DNA of 57,159 nt from an uncultured Bacteroidia bacterium (GTDB lineage: Bacteria; Bacteroidota; Bacteroidia; Bacteroidales; Prolixibacteraceae): NCBI GenBank assembly GCA_903927965.1, contig CAIYPA010000029.1:1-57159 (forward strand). Direction: 5' to 3'. The position numbers and the translations under genes were made by a program. A model generated the notes under the pieces. The model was given only the letters and a program-made list of their open reading frames with translations, ran no database searches and was not told the origin of the DNA. Each line of letters begins with the position of its first letter. Position 1 is the stretch's first letter. Positions 34,030 to 43,376 of this stretch are shown in pieces.

Positions 34030-36855
34030 TTATTTTACGCACCTGAAACCAATAGTGGCGTTCCGTTCAAATCCAGGAGAGACCCGAAGCAAAATCTGAC
34101 GATAATTCAGTTCCCTGGGCCCTCCCTGAACATACCACCAACTTGATGAAGGTTTGTAATAACTTCCCCCTTTGAGAATAATGTAACGGTAACTCCCATT
34201 CACATAAATGTCATTTGTAAGCTGCCAGACGCATCCCACCAAATCTTCAAGTCCAAATGGATTAACGCCCTTTGGATATTTACCAACAGCATAAGGTTTT
34301 CCATCACCCAGGTTACAAAACTTTGGATCGATCCCTTCGATGTTTGAGACAGTTAAGGTATTTGTTATGGCCTGTTCAACCCTTTTGACCGGTTTTTTCT
34401 GGTTCCATGGCCACTCGTTACAAGCTGAAGTTTGAGCGGCATATTGCCACTCCAGTTCTGTCGGCAACCGTTTCCCGGCCCAATTGGCATAAGCGGCGGC
34501 ATCTTCATAAGAGACATAGACAACCGGAAAATCCCCCTGATTTTCAGGAATTTTAGCACCCACCCAATGTTTCAGGAAATTGGCCGTATCTTTGGGCTGA
34601 TAATGTGTTTGATCCAAAAAAGCTTTGAATTGAAGGTTCGTAACCGGAAATCTATCCATGAAAAAAGATTGAAACTCTAACGTTTTCCCTTCGTTACCTT
34701 TTGGATACGGGATGAATTCATCTCCATTTGTGGCTTTAAAAACAAATTTGCCAGCAGGGATTATAACCATCCCTTCAGGAATTGAAGTTGCATGTGATGT
34801 TTTGCCAACCTGACTGATCAAGCGTGGAGTTCCAGGAATAACTTCAACAATTCTTTCATCGAGCAAAATCCCTTTTTCAAAAAGCTGGACGACAAATTTA
34901 CCTTCAAAACGTCCAAAATGTTCCATCAATTTGATTGAACATTTTTTAGATGGAAGGATAAGCGGCTTCTTTTCATAATCAGGATTGCCGGCCCAAATTT
35001 TGATCTCATCGCCCTTTGAGGCATAGACTTCAAGCATATCATTGTCTAACAATACATTAAGTAATTCGGGCAATCTGGCAATGCAATCCACCTGGCCCTC
35101 GTTATTTGTCCCAAGCCACGATTTGTTGAAAGCATCCGTCTCTGCTTCAATCATCCATTTCCCGTTGAGATTATTGGGTTGTTTTTCAGTATGATGCCAC
35201 AAATCAACAAAGTGGAAACCTTTTTCATGATTTACCTCAAACAGCAGGCCTTTATAACCTTCCGGAATAAGGCTGTAAACCGAGTAGATTGTTTTATTCG
35301 TTACAGTCCATTTGTTGACCCAAATGTTATCGCAGGAAGTTGGAATCAGTGGGATATAATCCAGGGATGTAAAGTTAAAGGTATTTTCACGAAGGATTCG
35401 CGAAGTTCTTCCCAGGTAACGATATTGCTCCTCTGCCCACTCGGGCTTCCCCGGTGCGAAAATATTCATCTCCGTTCCGTATCCATTAAAAAAGGCAACA
35501 CTATATTCCCGTATGATAGGTTCTTTAAACAATTCAGCAACCCTGAATATCGCAAATTCCGGTTTGATAAATTTGCATAGGTTAAGCATTGGACAGTAAT
35601 AGAGTGCATTGTGGACTCTGCCAGAAACAATGCCTTGCATATCGCGTGGGACTGCCATCCCTTCACTGTACATGACAACACCCCCTCGGACCGAATCGGC
35701 AGCATGTTGCAACTCTTTACTGGATTCCCCTTTGGTATCGAGCACTACACCATCGGCTCCTGTAGCAGCAATAATGTCGGCCATTCCACCTGTGTGACTT
35801 TCACTTCGTGTACTTTGATCCCATGGATTGTAACAAATGAAAAGCTTTGAATTGTAATTGTTGCATAACTGCGAAAGATTTTTGATCTGCCTCATTCCTC
35901 CTGGTAAATCCCGGAACAGGTCCCATTGGTTGCGCTGATCGAGACCCAAAGAGGGCCAGGTAGGCCAGATCCCTATAAAATCGTCACCTCCGTATAACAT
36001 CAACCCTTTTTTGATAAAATCATCGAGATGGTATTTACCATCTGCATCATCGTAGAAATAATTGTCCCAGCATTGCATAAGGTGTGAAACATAGGCATGA
36101 CGGATCCACTGGAGCTCTTTTCTCTCAAACATCGAATTGTCGAATTTGCCAGGCTCCACATCGTATAACATCCGATTTTGGAACATCAAACGCAGCCCTT
36201 CCTGCCAATCGCCTTCATAAAAATCGGCAAAGAGGTTATATGAAACAGACCCACCAGGGTAAAGTACCGTTTCAAACCGTCGCCGGGTACCTTTCTGGAC
36301 CGACTCCCCTACCCTTCTGACAAGTGCGCAAACTTTTTTCTTTGAATTCTTTAAATCCAAAACAGAAAACCCAAGATTCCAGGCATTATCGGGAACAATC
36401 ACATTCACAGGCTCATAACCTGGGCGAAAAAGATAAGTCCTTGACAACTCATGGTCTCCTTTTCCTGTGATATTAATATGGTCAGGTGAGGCCCCAAAAG
36501 GGACTACGTTATGGAGCATTACTGTATCCCTTGAAATGTTCCTAAAAGTGACAAGACTTTTTATTCCTATGTTATATTCCAGATTAAGATTCTGAATTTC
36601 AACGACATCCTGTATAACGTATTTCCCGTTAGCTTTTATCGTTTGAGCAGTAGTGTAGGTTGTTGTACCGATCTGAAATGACACCAAAGGTATTTCCGAA
36701 ACAGGTTGAAAATCAAGGTTAAATGAATTGACAACCAGTCCGGTTTGATCCGAAAGCTCCACCGATTTCAGTCCCTGAGCCTTAACAATCAGAGCAAGAA
36801 TAGAAAATGGGATACAAATAAAAAAAATCTTAACAACAACTTTTAGTCCAGTCAT
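34030..36855 (-). CDS. Secreted glycosidase-like barrel fused to SUMF1/PvdO-type domain
   Basis: The 941-residue protein has a signal peptide (FFICIPFSILALIVKAQ). Residues about 30-220 are beta-rich. A TIM-barrel-like part follows, with DFIGIWPTWPSLGLDQRNQW, KLFICYNPWDQSTR, TGADGVVLDTKGESS and GVVMYSEGMAVPRD, reminiscent of alpha-galactosidase-type glycoside hydrolases. The last 240 residues are a formylglycine-generating-enzyme-like (SUMF1/PvdO/EgtB) domain: MVIIPAGKFVF, SFFMDRFPVTNLQFKAFLD, ANWAGKRLPTELEWQYAAQ, and GGSYYKPSS to IGFRCVK. The Cys pair of true FGE is not seen, so this part is probably a binding or non-FGE enzyme domain. Function unknown, possibly glycan breakdown. Confidence 0.75.
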   Translation of the reverse strand: MTGLKVVVKIFFICIPFSILALIVKAQGLKSVELSDQTGLVVNSFNLDFQPVSEIPLVSFQIGTTTYTTAQTIKANGKYVIQDVVEIQNLNLEYNIGIKSLVTFRNISRDTVMLHNVVPFGASPDHINITGKGDHELSRTYLFRPGYEPVNVIVPDNAWNLGFSVLDLKNSKKKVCALVRRVGESVQKGTRRRFETVLYPGGSVSYNLFADFYEGDWQEGLRLMFQNRMLYDVEPGKFDNSMFERKELQWIRHAYVSHLMQCWDNYFYDDADGKYHLDDFIKKGLMLYGGDDFIGIWPTWPSLGLDQRNQWDLFRDLPGGMRQIKNLSQLCNNYNSKLFICYNPWDQSTRSESHTGGMADIIAATGADGVVLDTKGESSKELQHAADSVRGGVVMYSEGMAVPRDMQGIVSGRVHNALYYCPMLNLCKFIKPEFAIFRVAELFKEPIIREYSVAFFNGYGTEMNIFAPGKPEWAEEQYRYLGRTSRILRENTFNFTSLDYIPLIPTSCDNIWVNKWTVTNKTIYSVYSLIPEGYKGLLFEVNHEKGFHFVDLWHHTEKQPNNLNGKWMIEAETDAFNKSWLGTNNEGQVDCIARLPELLNVLLDNDMLEVYASKGDEIKIWAGNPDYEKKPLILPSKKCSIKLMEHFGRFEGKFVVQLFEKGILLDERIVEVIPGTPRLISQVGKTSHATSIPEGMVIIPAGKFVFKATNGDEFIPYPKGNEGKTLEFQSFFMDRFPVTNLQFKAFLDQTHYQPKDTANFLKHWVGAKIPENQGDFPVVYVSYEDAAAYANWAGKRLPTELEWQYAAQTSACNEWPWNQKKPVKRVEQAITNTLTVSNIEGIDPKFCNLGDGKPYAVGKYPKGVNPFGLEDLVGCVWQLTNDIYVNGSYRYIILKGGSYYKPSSSWWYVQGGPRELNYRQILLRVSPGFERNATIGFRCVK

Positions 36856-36966
36856 CTGTCACTATATCAAAAGTTATTAAATACGCATTTTCAGGAATAA
36901 TCTTAATATCAAATTTGAATCACATAATTTTCAAAGACAAAATAGAATTGGAATTCCATTTTGACT

Positions 36967-37002
36967 TTGTGAATCTTTGTGCCTTTGTGTCTTTGTGGCA
37001 GG
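36967..37002. repeat. Half-copy of the CTTCGTGTC palindrome family
   Basis: TGTGAATCTTTGTGCCTTTG followed by TGTCTTTGTGGCAGG matches one arm of the repeats at 20469 and 39101. The opposite arm is missing. The rest of this 200-bp gap shows no gene. Confidence 0.5.
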
Positions 37003-37055
37003 AATAAAAATAGAACATAAACAAATCTATTTCAATTTATTACAAATATTTCAAT

Positions 37056-38969
37056 TTATTTTCTCTTATTCAACCTTGCCTTAAATTTACTAACTCCATC
37101 CATCAATACCTCCATCACAATACGTCCGGTAGGAAGGTAACCCAAGTCATAACTGAACAATCCGGTTTTAATGGCGGTATATTCATGTTTCTCAAGAACA
37201 ACTGCATTTACAGTTACCAAAACAGTCATTTTACTTGTACGGTTGGAAACAACACTCAAAGTTGTCTTATCGGTTATTGATCGTGGATAGACAGAAAAAG
37301 CATATTTTGCCTGCGTGGTGTCGGTCACAAAAGTTGAAATGGCGTGGAAGCTGAACTTTTCCCCATTGCCGCAATCGCTTTCAAAAGTATGGATCAGGTT
37401 GCCCTTGATGTCGAACAAACGCAGATAGCCATCCCCGTTTTTAGGTTCGGCCCAGAATTCCAAACCGTCGCCAGCACTGTCGGCAAGGCACAATTCATAA
37501 TTTCCTTCTTTCAGATGAATAGTATCCTTGTATAACGTATTGACCTCAAGTCCAATTCGTGATTTATTATATAGTGTATCCGACTTTGCATTGACGAGGT
37601 AAACCTGATTATCCTTTGGCTTATTGTTGGTCAGGAAGTGAACGATAAAATCGGTTGGAAACGGTTCGGGGGTATTAAACGTAGAGGTCAGTTCGTTGTC
37701 GCCTTCCCATCCATCTTTATGGCCATTTGGTTTGGAAAGAGTAACGGAGAATTTATTTTCCCCACTTTTAAAGTTGATTTCGCCCGGCAAAAAGACCTGT
37801 TCAACCGCATTGAATTTCAGGTCACCTTTCCATTTAAAAACTGATTTGGGAAAACCCTCAGTTCCATAGGTAATTGTCAATGTGCGAAGGTTTTCAGATC
37901 CAAGGTTATGGATCAACAACTGGGAACCAAAACCAGCAGGATTGAGCCGGGCGTACTGTTGTTTATTTGTTGGCACAATAATTTGATCGACAGCTACATC
38001 CAGTTTCTGGACTGGTGCCGAATACTGGAACAAAAAGGCTGAGATATTTTCAACTGCCTGGATATTCTCCGTTGCAGTATAGGGTTCCATCGAGATCGAA
38101 ACCGTATGTTTACCAGGAATAGTTTTCACATCAACCACATCGGGGACCTGCAAATCGCCGGGACACCAATAGGCCCGATCGTAAAGCCAGGTCCCACCCT
38201 GCGGATAAAGAGGGTTGGCTCCACAATCCTTCCACATGTTCCGGTGATCGACAGTCGCTCCATCAAATTTCAGGTCGCGCCACCGTTCACAAAACTCGCT
38301 GCAACCTTTGGGTTTGTCCATTCCATGACCCGTATGCTGAATCCTGATACGGCTGATGGCTGCACCAGGTAAAGTCTCATAACCTATGGGCAATAAACTA
38401 TCTTCGATTTTATTTTTGGGATCGCCGTACTTAAAACCATCGTTCCAAAGGGATGTAATGCCGAGTGGAACAACCACCGGTGGACCTGAAACGATTTCAA
38501 AATCAACTGTCAACGCCCAACCTACTGATGTCGGTTCATAACCGGAGTGGTTGTATTCAATTTCAACACTATCGCGCAGGAATGGGGCAAAGTCGGTCAC
38601 GTCGGTTTCCCACTTCCAGCTCCACCCTTTGTTATAAATGCTGCCATAGGGTGTCAGGATACGGCCTATCTCAAAATCCAATGATTTCCCATTTACCCCA
38701 CCTTTGCGTCTAAGGGTGATCTTATCGAGGTAATCCCAATGGGCAGTTGGTAAGCTATCGGGACTCCCAAGTGTCACGCTCATCACTATTTTCCGTACCG
38801 GGAATTTATCGGATGGGAATAGGCCCCATTTGGGATAAGGATTTACACCTTTGACAGGATTGGTGACAATCAGTGTCCGGTTATGGGTTACAACATGTTG
38901 AACTATTGGATTTTGAGCAATACAAGTTGCTGATAATAAGGTAAGTATGAGAAATAAAAAATGGTTCAT
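37056..38969 (-). CDS. Secreted PNGase F-type peptide:N-glycosidase
   Basis: The 637-residue protein has a signal peptide (MNHFLFLILTLLSATCIAQ). The N-terminal ~310 residues match the two eight-strand jelly rolls of PNGase F: AHWDYLDKITLRRKG, then QHTGHGMDKPKGCSEFCERW (Glu225 is the likely counterpart of a catalytic Glu) and GGTWLYDRAYWCPGDLQVPD. This enzyme removes N-linked glycans from Asn. A C-terminal beta region follows, with LCLADSAGDGLEFWAEPKNG and GYLRLFDIKGNLIHTFESDCG. The final part (FSVYPRSITDKTTLSV to RLNKRK) may be an added beta-sandwich. It is upstream of, and on the same strand as, the barrel-SUMF1 gene. Confidence 0.88.
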   Translation of the reverse strand: MNHFLFLILTLLSATCIAQNPIVQHVVTHNRTLIVTNPVKGVNPYPKWGLFPSDKFPVRKIVMSVTLGSPDSLPTAHWDYLDKITLRRKGGVNGKSLDFEIGRILTPYGSIYNKGWSWKWETDVTDFAPFLRDSVEIEYNHSGYEPTSVGWALTVDFEIVSGPPVVVPLGITSLWNDGFKYGDPKNKIEDSLLPIGYETLPGAAISRIRIQHTGHGMDKPKGCSEFCERWRDLKFDGATVDHRNMWKDCGANPLYPQGGTWLYDRAYWCPGDLQVPDVVDVKTIPGKHTVSISMEPYTATENIQAVENISAFLFQYSAPVQKLDVAVDQIIVPTNKQQYARLNPAGFGSQLLIHNLGSENLRTLTITYGTEGFPKSVFKWKGDLKFNAVEQVFLPGEINFKSGENKFSVTLSKPNGHKDGWEGDNELTSTFNTPEPFPTDFIVHFLTNNKPKDNQVYLVNAKSDTLYNKSRIGLEVNTLYKDTIHLKEGNYELCLADSAGDGLEFWAEPKNGDGYLRLFDIKGNLIHTFESDCGNGEKFSFHAISTFVTDTTQAKYAFSVYPRSITDKTTLSVVSNRTSKMTVLVTVNAVVLEKHEYTAIKTGLFSYDLGYLPTGRIVMEVLMDGVSKFKARLNKRK

Positions 38970-39100
38970 GTTGAAATTAATTAGAAAGACTTAAAAGTAT
39001 CTCTTTTTTTTAATTTCGCATGAACCTGTTCAGCGTTTGTTTGATAGGGGATTAATTTTCTTCCTCGGAGATTGATTGTCTTGAAAAGATGACCCTTTTC

Positions 39101-39212
39101 TGCCACAACTTGTCCCGATTTTTCGGGAAAGACACGAAGACGCAAAGATTCACAAATCGAATTTATTGTAATTCAATCCTTTGTGTAACTTAGAGACTTC
39201 GTGTCTTTGTGG
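39101..39212. repeat. Long palindrome of the CTTCGTGTC family
   Basis: AAAGACACGAAG (39128-39139) pairs with CTTCGTGTCTTT (39197-39208), and TGCCACAA pairs with the outer TTGTGGC. A small CCCGATTTTTCGGG hairpin is inserted in the left arm. It occupies most of the 266-bp gap after the PNGase F gene. Confidence 0.75.
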
Positions 39213-39235
39213 CGGAATGCAAATACAGGGTTTTT

Positions 39236-39442
39236 TTACTCCTTTTTCTTTGTTGTGTCCATTCCAACCAAAGGGTAAAGCGGGCATACACTGATCAGGC
39301 TGGTCAATACAAAAATACCGGCAAAAACCAACAATACAATACCCAGCGTCCCTTCAATGACCTTTGTAAAATAGAGCACGACAATAATTGCTGCTACTAC
39401 GATGCGGATCGCCTTATCCAAAGTTCCCATGTTCTTTTTCAT
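39236..39442 (-). CDS. DUF2892 inner-membrane protein
   Basis: The 68-residue protein has two helices (LDKAIRIVVAAIIVVLYF and TLGIVLLVFAGIFVLTSLI) and the family closing motif SVCPLYPLVGM. This small family (YgaP C-terminal-like) often goes with rhodanese or thioredoxin genes. Its role is unknown. The palindromic repeat lies 3' of it. Confidence 0.85.
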   Translation of the reverse strand: MKKNMGTLDKAIRIVVAAIIVVLYFTKVIEGTLGIVLLVFAGIFVLTSLISVCPLYPLVGMDTTKKKE

Positions 39443-39515
39443 ATTCAGAAGTTTTAAATGATTGATATTAATTGGATAGGGAACAAAGAAAGGGGGAAAA
39501 TGTTGTGGGGAATAT

Positions 39516-39731
39516 TTAATTCTTGCTCCGCTTTATTTCATCCAAAATTTCCAGGAAATCCTTATCCGACAAATCAGCCCAGTCACCGGCAAATTGCAGT
39601 ATTTTATTCCGGGTTTGCTCTTTTTGATCAATATGAACATGAAAGTTGTGAACCATGTCATATACATCCTGAAGAAAAGCAACAGGTATTTCATTTATCT
39701 CGTTGATAATGCTTTGATATGTGACTGGCAT
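39516..39731 (-). CDS. DUF2281-like small protein
   Basis: The 71-residue protein begins MPVTYQSIINEINEIPVAFL and continues QDVYDMVHNFHV. This is similar in pattern to DUF2281/antitoxin-like N-termini that assemble into helical dimers. The rest, HIDQKEQTRNKILQFAGDWADL, ends in SDKDFLEILDEIKRSKN, which looks like a PIN-antitoxin tail. The ATG at 39731 is preferred over the frame's earlier opening. No PIN toxin follows it. It may act with the small gene just upstream. Confidence 0.65.
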   Translation of the reverse strand: MPVTYQSIINEINEIPVAFLQDVYDMVHNFHVHIDQKEQTRNKILQFAGDWADLSDKDFLEILDEIKRSKN

Positions 39732-39789
39732 AACTATAAAATTTAAAATTACTACAAATATACTCAAATAGATACAAAAGTAAAATGGT

Positions 39790-40017
39790 TCAAATTTTGC
39801 GGTTTTGGTTTAAATCACCGGCATAAGCAATTGTTACAGTTGAGTAACCTGCAGTTTTATCACGCCCGATATAGCAAACTTCTTTTTTATCCTTACTGTG
39901 ATATAAAACCACACCACCCAAAACAGAAGTGTTTTGAATTTCGGGGTCGCCTAAAAGTACCCATTCATCCGGGTATCGCTTCCTCAACTCTTCAATTGAA
40001 ATAAAGGTGTGTTGCAT
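39790..40017 (-). CDS. Small conserved protein, unknown function
   Basis: The 75-residue protein has ISIEELRKRYPDEWVLLGDP followed by VLGGVVLYHSKDKKEVCYIG. This pattern recurs in small bacterial proteins often placed next to a retropepsin-like aspartyl protease gene, but no such protease is present here. It lies upstream of the DUF2281-like gene on the same strand. Function unknown. Confidence 0.6.
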   Translation of the reverse strand: MQHTFISIEELRKRYPDEWVLLGDPEIQNTSVLGGVVLYHSKDKKEVCYIGRDKTAGYSTVTIAYAGDLNQNRKI

Positions 40018-40056
40018 TGGTATTGATATTTGATTGGAGGCACGCTTTTACTCTTT

Positions 40057-41124
40057 CTAAATAGTAATGGTCTTAACAATCAAATTCAAATTTAATTGCT
40101 TATTTATTTCATTTAGAATGGCAACTTTCTCTTTTGTTGATGTATGTACCATAATCCAATATTTACCATTTTGGTGTTGGTTATAATTTGCATCCTTTTT
40201 TTCAGTAACAATCTGTACTCCTGCTCTTGACAGCCCTAACTGCTTTACTTTCTCAATTCCAATCCGACAAACGGTATCAATGAAGGTATCAACTACTTTC
40301 TTATGGTTTATTACAAAATTGTCTGGAAATGTTACAGAAACTTTTTCCCTAATTTTTTTTAACATAATAGAATTAGGTGATGGGGGCGAAACCACGGTTT
40401 TATTAATGTCACCTATATTTGATGGCAAAATTCCCCATTTTTCCCTTTGAATCTCGGTCAACTCAAATAAATCCATTAATTTACCTTTTGTGAAATTCTT
40501 CAACTCAGATTGATCTATTTTAAAAGCTGGTTCCTGTGTCTTGATCTTTTCCAATACTTTTTGAGCAACAATTGTCACCACACTATCAGAAGATTCAGCA
40601 AATAAATTCCAGCCATTTTCTAACAGTTTGTTATTTTTCAGTAATGCATCTAATGTTCCAATTTTTAAATAGGCAAATGAAGAAAGATTATTAATAACGG
40701 ATTCCATAGAATCCTTCTCCAAATCAACCTGCCAAACTATTCGATCTTTGGGGTTATTCTCAAAGGTTTTAAAAAGCAGCCATTTTACACCATTACTTAA
40801 AACGCCAAAATCAATTCCTGAATTAAAACAATAAAATGCCAATTGGTTAATAATTTTTTTGTTCTTTAAATCAGCCGAAAGATTTTTTGCTTCAACGATC
40901 AAGGTTGTTTTCCCTTCTTTGATCAATGTATAGTCAGGTACTTTTCCATCCTCATCAGGAGCATTTGGCCTTACAAAATTCGGATTGGAGGTTTTCCATC
41001 CCAAAGCATTCAATATAGGTTCAATTAATTGGCTTCTAACAGCTTGTTCGTTTGTAATATAAACATTTCGAAATTCCTGAACTTGACTAATAATCTCTTT
41101 CAAAATATTCTCAATTTCTTTCAT
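40057..41124 (-). CDS. HsdR-N/PD-(D/E)XK-type nuclease-like protein
   Basis: The 355-residue protein has an N-terminal type I restriction HsdR-N-like domain. It contains EQAVRSQLIEPILNALGW, GKVPDYTLIKEGKTTLIVEAKNL (D...E-A-K nuclease core) and FGVLSNGVKWLLFKTFE. No helicase or methyltransferase follows. The C-terminal 90 residues (KKVVDTFIDTVCRIGIEKVKQLG to NEINKQLNLNLIVKTITI) form a separate domain I do not recognise. Stand-alone versions are common and of unknown role, and a defence or repair role is a guess. Confidence 0.75.
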   Translation of the reverse strand: MKEIENILKEIISQVQEFRNVYITNEQAVRSQLIEPILNALGWKTSNPNFVRPNAPDEDGKVPDYTLIKEGKTTLIVEAKNLSADLKNKKIINQLAFYCFNSGIDFGVLSNGVKWLLFKTFENNPKDRIVWQVDLEKDSMESVINNLSSFAYLKIGTLDALLKNNKLLENGWNLFAESSDSVVTIVAQKVLEKIKTQEPAFKIDQSELKNFTKGKLMDLFELTEIQREKWGILPSNIGDINKTVVSPPSPNSIMLKKIREKVSVTFPDNFVINHKKVVDTFIDTVCRIGIEKVKQLGLSRAGVQIVTEKKDANYNQHQNGKYWIMVHTSTKEKVAILNEINKQLNLNLIVKTITI

Positions 41125-41356
41125 ATTTATTTTTTTTTGTAAACTTACATAATTTCATAAAACTACAAACCAACAACCATAATTTATATAAGCAGTATCC
41201 AGATTTATAGAGATATGGTTACGGTTCATTAACAATTAAGGATATTAACTGTCATATTTTTGATGAATCTGTTCCCTAATATCTCGAATGATCCAACCGA
41301 TTTTGCACAAACTCCCAAAATTTCTGTAAATTTGTAATCATTGAAGATTTAAAGCC

Positions 41357-41941
41357 ATGAAAAAGGAATTGACAAAGCTGGATATATTGGATATTCATGA
41401 AAAGGAAATGCGAAAAATTGTAATAGAGACAGAAGATTCATATTTGAGCGAGCAGCAAGAAATTGAAGAAAGCCGCATCGAATTAGATAAGATGTTTAGA
41501 AAAGCCTTTGGAGGATTGAGCCAACTTTTCGTACGAATGGTTATTTCCAAAATTATTCGACTTTGCAAGGAACGGGGCATCATGATTAAAACATCCGTTC
41601 AAAAAGCTAAAGCTTTCTTAAATGATCAGGAATACTATGAAATTGATTTATTGTTGATTGGTGATGATTTTGCAGTCGCAGTAGATATCAAAAGCTCGCT
41701 AAGCGTAGAAGATGTCAAAGAACACCTCGAACGATTGGACAAGATAAAAAAGGTTGCGCCAAGACGGATCGACCTTAGCAACATCTCCCTCTTTGGTGCA
41801 GTTGCAGGTATGATCATTGAAGAGGGTGCAGACCGCTTTGCTTATAAAAAAGGGTTATTTGTTTTACGTCAAAAAGGCAACATTGTCGAAATTGCAAATG
41901 ACGAGAAATTCAAACCAAAAATTTGGAAGACAGAATATTAG
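41357..41941 (+). CDS. DUF3782-like protein with PD-(D/E)XK-type core
   Basis: The 194-residue protein has a coiled N-terminus (EDSYLSEQQEIEESRIELDKMF) and a compact core. In the core YYEIDLLLIGDDFAVAVDIKSSLSV gives a D-x...-D-x-K pattern of a nuclease-like fold, followed by VEDVKEHLERLDKI. Similar proteins are cyanobacterial and bacterial DUF3782 members of unknown role. It is divergent from the HsdR-N-like gene, and overlaps the convergent rluA gene by 4 bp at the 3' end. Confidence 0.65.
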   Translation: MKKELTKLDILDIHEKEMRKIVIETEDSYLSEQQEIEESRIELDKMFRKAFGGLSQLFVRMVISKIIRLCKERGIMIKTSVQKAKAFLNDQEYYEIDLLLIGDDFAVAVDIKSSLSVEDVKEHLERLDKIKKVAPRRIDLSNISLFGAVAGMIIEEGADRFAYKKGLFVLRQKGNIVEIANDEKFKPKIWKTEY

Positions 41942-42858
41942 TCTTTCTTGTGTTGTGCAAACACCGAAACAAATGGGCCGGGAACGGGGGTTTCGTAACG
42001 TACCTCAGTTCCGTTTACTGGATGGATAAATGCCAATACCCTGGCATGAAGGCACGTACGACCGATCAAGTTAAGCTTTGAACCATATTTCTTATCGCCG
42101 ACCACAGGATGCCCAAGGTCTTTCATATGGACCCGAATCTGGTTTTTACGGCCCGTCTCCAGTTTTACTTCCACCAATGTCAATTCAGGGTGCCGTTTCA
42201 AGACTTTGTAGTGCGTGATTGCTTCATCACCTTCTCCAAGAACTTTTGTGGAGTACATCACAAGTGCTTTATTCTCTTTTAAAAATGAACGGATCGTCCC
42301 TTCGTCATTTTCAACAACCCCTTCTACAACGGCAACATAAGTCCGTTCTATCACGGCCTCCTGCCATGCCCTTTGCATAATCGACTGTATCTCTTCGCTT
42401 TTGGCAAACATCATGATTCCCGATGTGTCACGGTCGAGGCGGTGGACCACGAAGATGCGGTTGTTCGGATCTTCGCGCTTCACATGCCCGCTAAGGATGC
42501 TATAAGTTGTCAACAGTTTCTCTTTGGCGGTGGCAATGGAGAGCATCCCAGCTTCTTTCTCTATCACAATAAGATATGGATCTTCGTAAAGAATCCTTAA
42601 ACCACGGTATTTGATCTCTTCAGGCATCTTTCCCATCGTTATTGTCACCTTCTGGCCAACCATGACAGGATAATCGAACTGGGTAATAATATGGTTTTCG
42701 ACTGCAACCTGCCGATGGGCAAGCAATGCCTTCACTGTTGTCCGGCTTTTCCCTTTCAACTGTTCGATCAAGAATTTCAGGAGTTCGGAATTCTCTTTTA
42801 CGTCCAAAAATATTTGCTTTGGAACTCCTTTTTCCTGTACCAGTGTTTTGTTTTCCAT
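41938..42858 (-). CDS. RluA-family pseudouridine synthase
   Basis: The 306-residue protein has an S4-like N-terminal RNA-binding part (SRTTVKALLAHRQVAVENHI) and the catalytic domain with VHRLDRDTSGIMMFAKS (catalytic Asp in HRLDRDTSG). Later it has LVEVKLETGRKNQIRVHMKDLGHPVVGDKKYG and LHARVLAFIHPVNG. It changes uridine to pseudouridine in rRNA or tRNA; the position cannot be told. It stands upstream of no other gene on its strand. Confidence 0.93.
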   Translation of the reverse strand: MENKTLVQEKGVPKQIFLDVKENSELLKFLIEQLKGKSRTTVKALLAHRQVAVENHIITQFDYPVMVGQKVTITMGKMPEEIKYRGLRILYEDPYLIVIEKEAGMLSIATAKEKLLTTYSILSGHVKREDPNNRIFVVHRLDRDTSGIMMFAKSEEIQSIMQRAWQEAVIERTYVAVVEGVVENDEGTIRSFLKENKALVMYSTKVLGEGDEAITHYKVLKRHPELTLVEVKLETGRKNQIRVHMKDLGHPVVGDKKYGSKLNLIGRTCLHARVLAFIHPVNGTEVRYETPVPGPFVSVFAQHKKD

Positions 42859-42949
42859 TTTGAATATTTTTTATTAATCTAAAACTAAAGTTTGCGAATG
42901 ATCTGTCAGGTGCCAGAAAAAATTGATCATATCGGGATTCCTTCGATAT

Positions 42950-43354
42950 TTATGCAAAAGAAATTCCCTTCAGTTCATCTGCATATTTTTTCAATCCCGC
43001 TTCAATTCGCTCATTTACTTTGCGACTTGGCTTTTTTATTCCTGCAACATACTGTCGCATAAGGCTTTCGTTAATGCCGGATATTCGAGCCAAACTACTT
43101 TGGTTGATCAATCCTCCGTATCCATCGATCATTGTAGATATGTCCTGAAATACAAATTCAAAACTAAAAGGATCATCCATCCAAGGTTCATGTTCTTCTT
43201 CGTAAAGCCCTTCAATATGGAAAGCAACACCTGCGGACAAATCCCTTTTTAATTTTTCGACTGAATCCCTAGCAATTACAAAACCTTCCAATTCCGGCAA
43301 ATGTGCAGAAACTCCTTTCCCGGCTTTACATATTATCACCTTAAGTATTTTCAT
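42950..43354 (-). CDS. hicB: HicB-type antitoxin
   Basis: The 134-residue protein has an N-terminal RNase H-like HicB fold (MKILKVIICKAGKGVSAHLP, AFHIEGLYEE). A C-terminal HTH follows (LINQSSLARISGINESLMRQYVAGIKKPSRKV) that would bind the operator. It neutralises HicA and represses the operon. The ATG at 43354 lies 23 bp after the hicA stop; the longer reading from 43387 would overlap hicA by 11 bp. Confidence 0.88.
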   Translation of the reverse strand: MKILKVIICKAGKGVSAHLPELEGFVIARDSVEKLKRDLSAGVAFHIEGLYEEEHEPWMDDPFSFEFVFQDISTMIDGYGGLINQSSLARISGINESLMRQYVAGIKKPSRKVNERIEAGLKKYADELKGISFA

Positions 43355-43376
43355 CTTATTAATATTAATTAAAAAA

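Noticed and set aside
34030-36855. True formylglycine-generating enzyme activating a sulfatase
   Set aside because: The C-terminal domain lacks the paired active-site cysteines, and no sulfatase gene lies in the window.
39516-40017. Complete toxin-antitoxin pair
   Set aside because: The DUF2281-like part could be an antitoxin, but the second protein shows no toxin fold or catalytic pattern.
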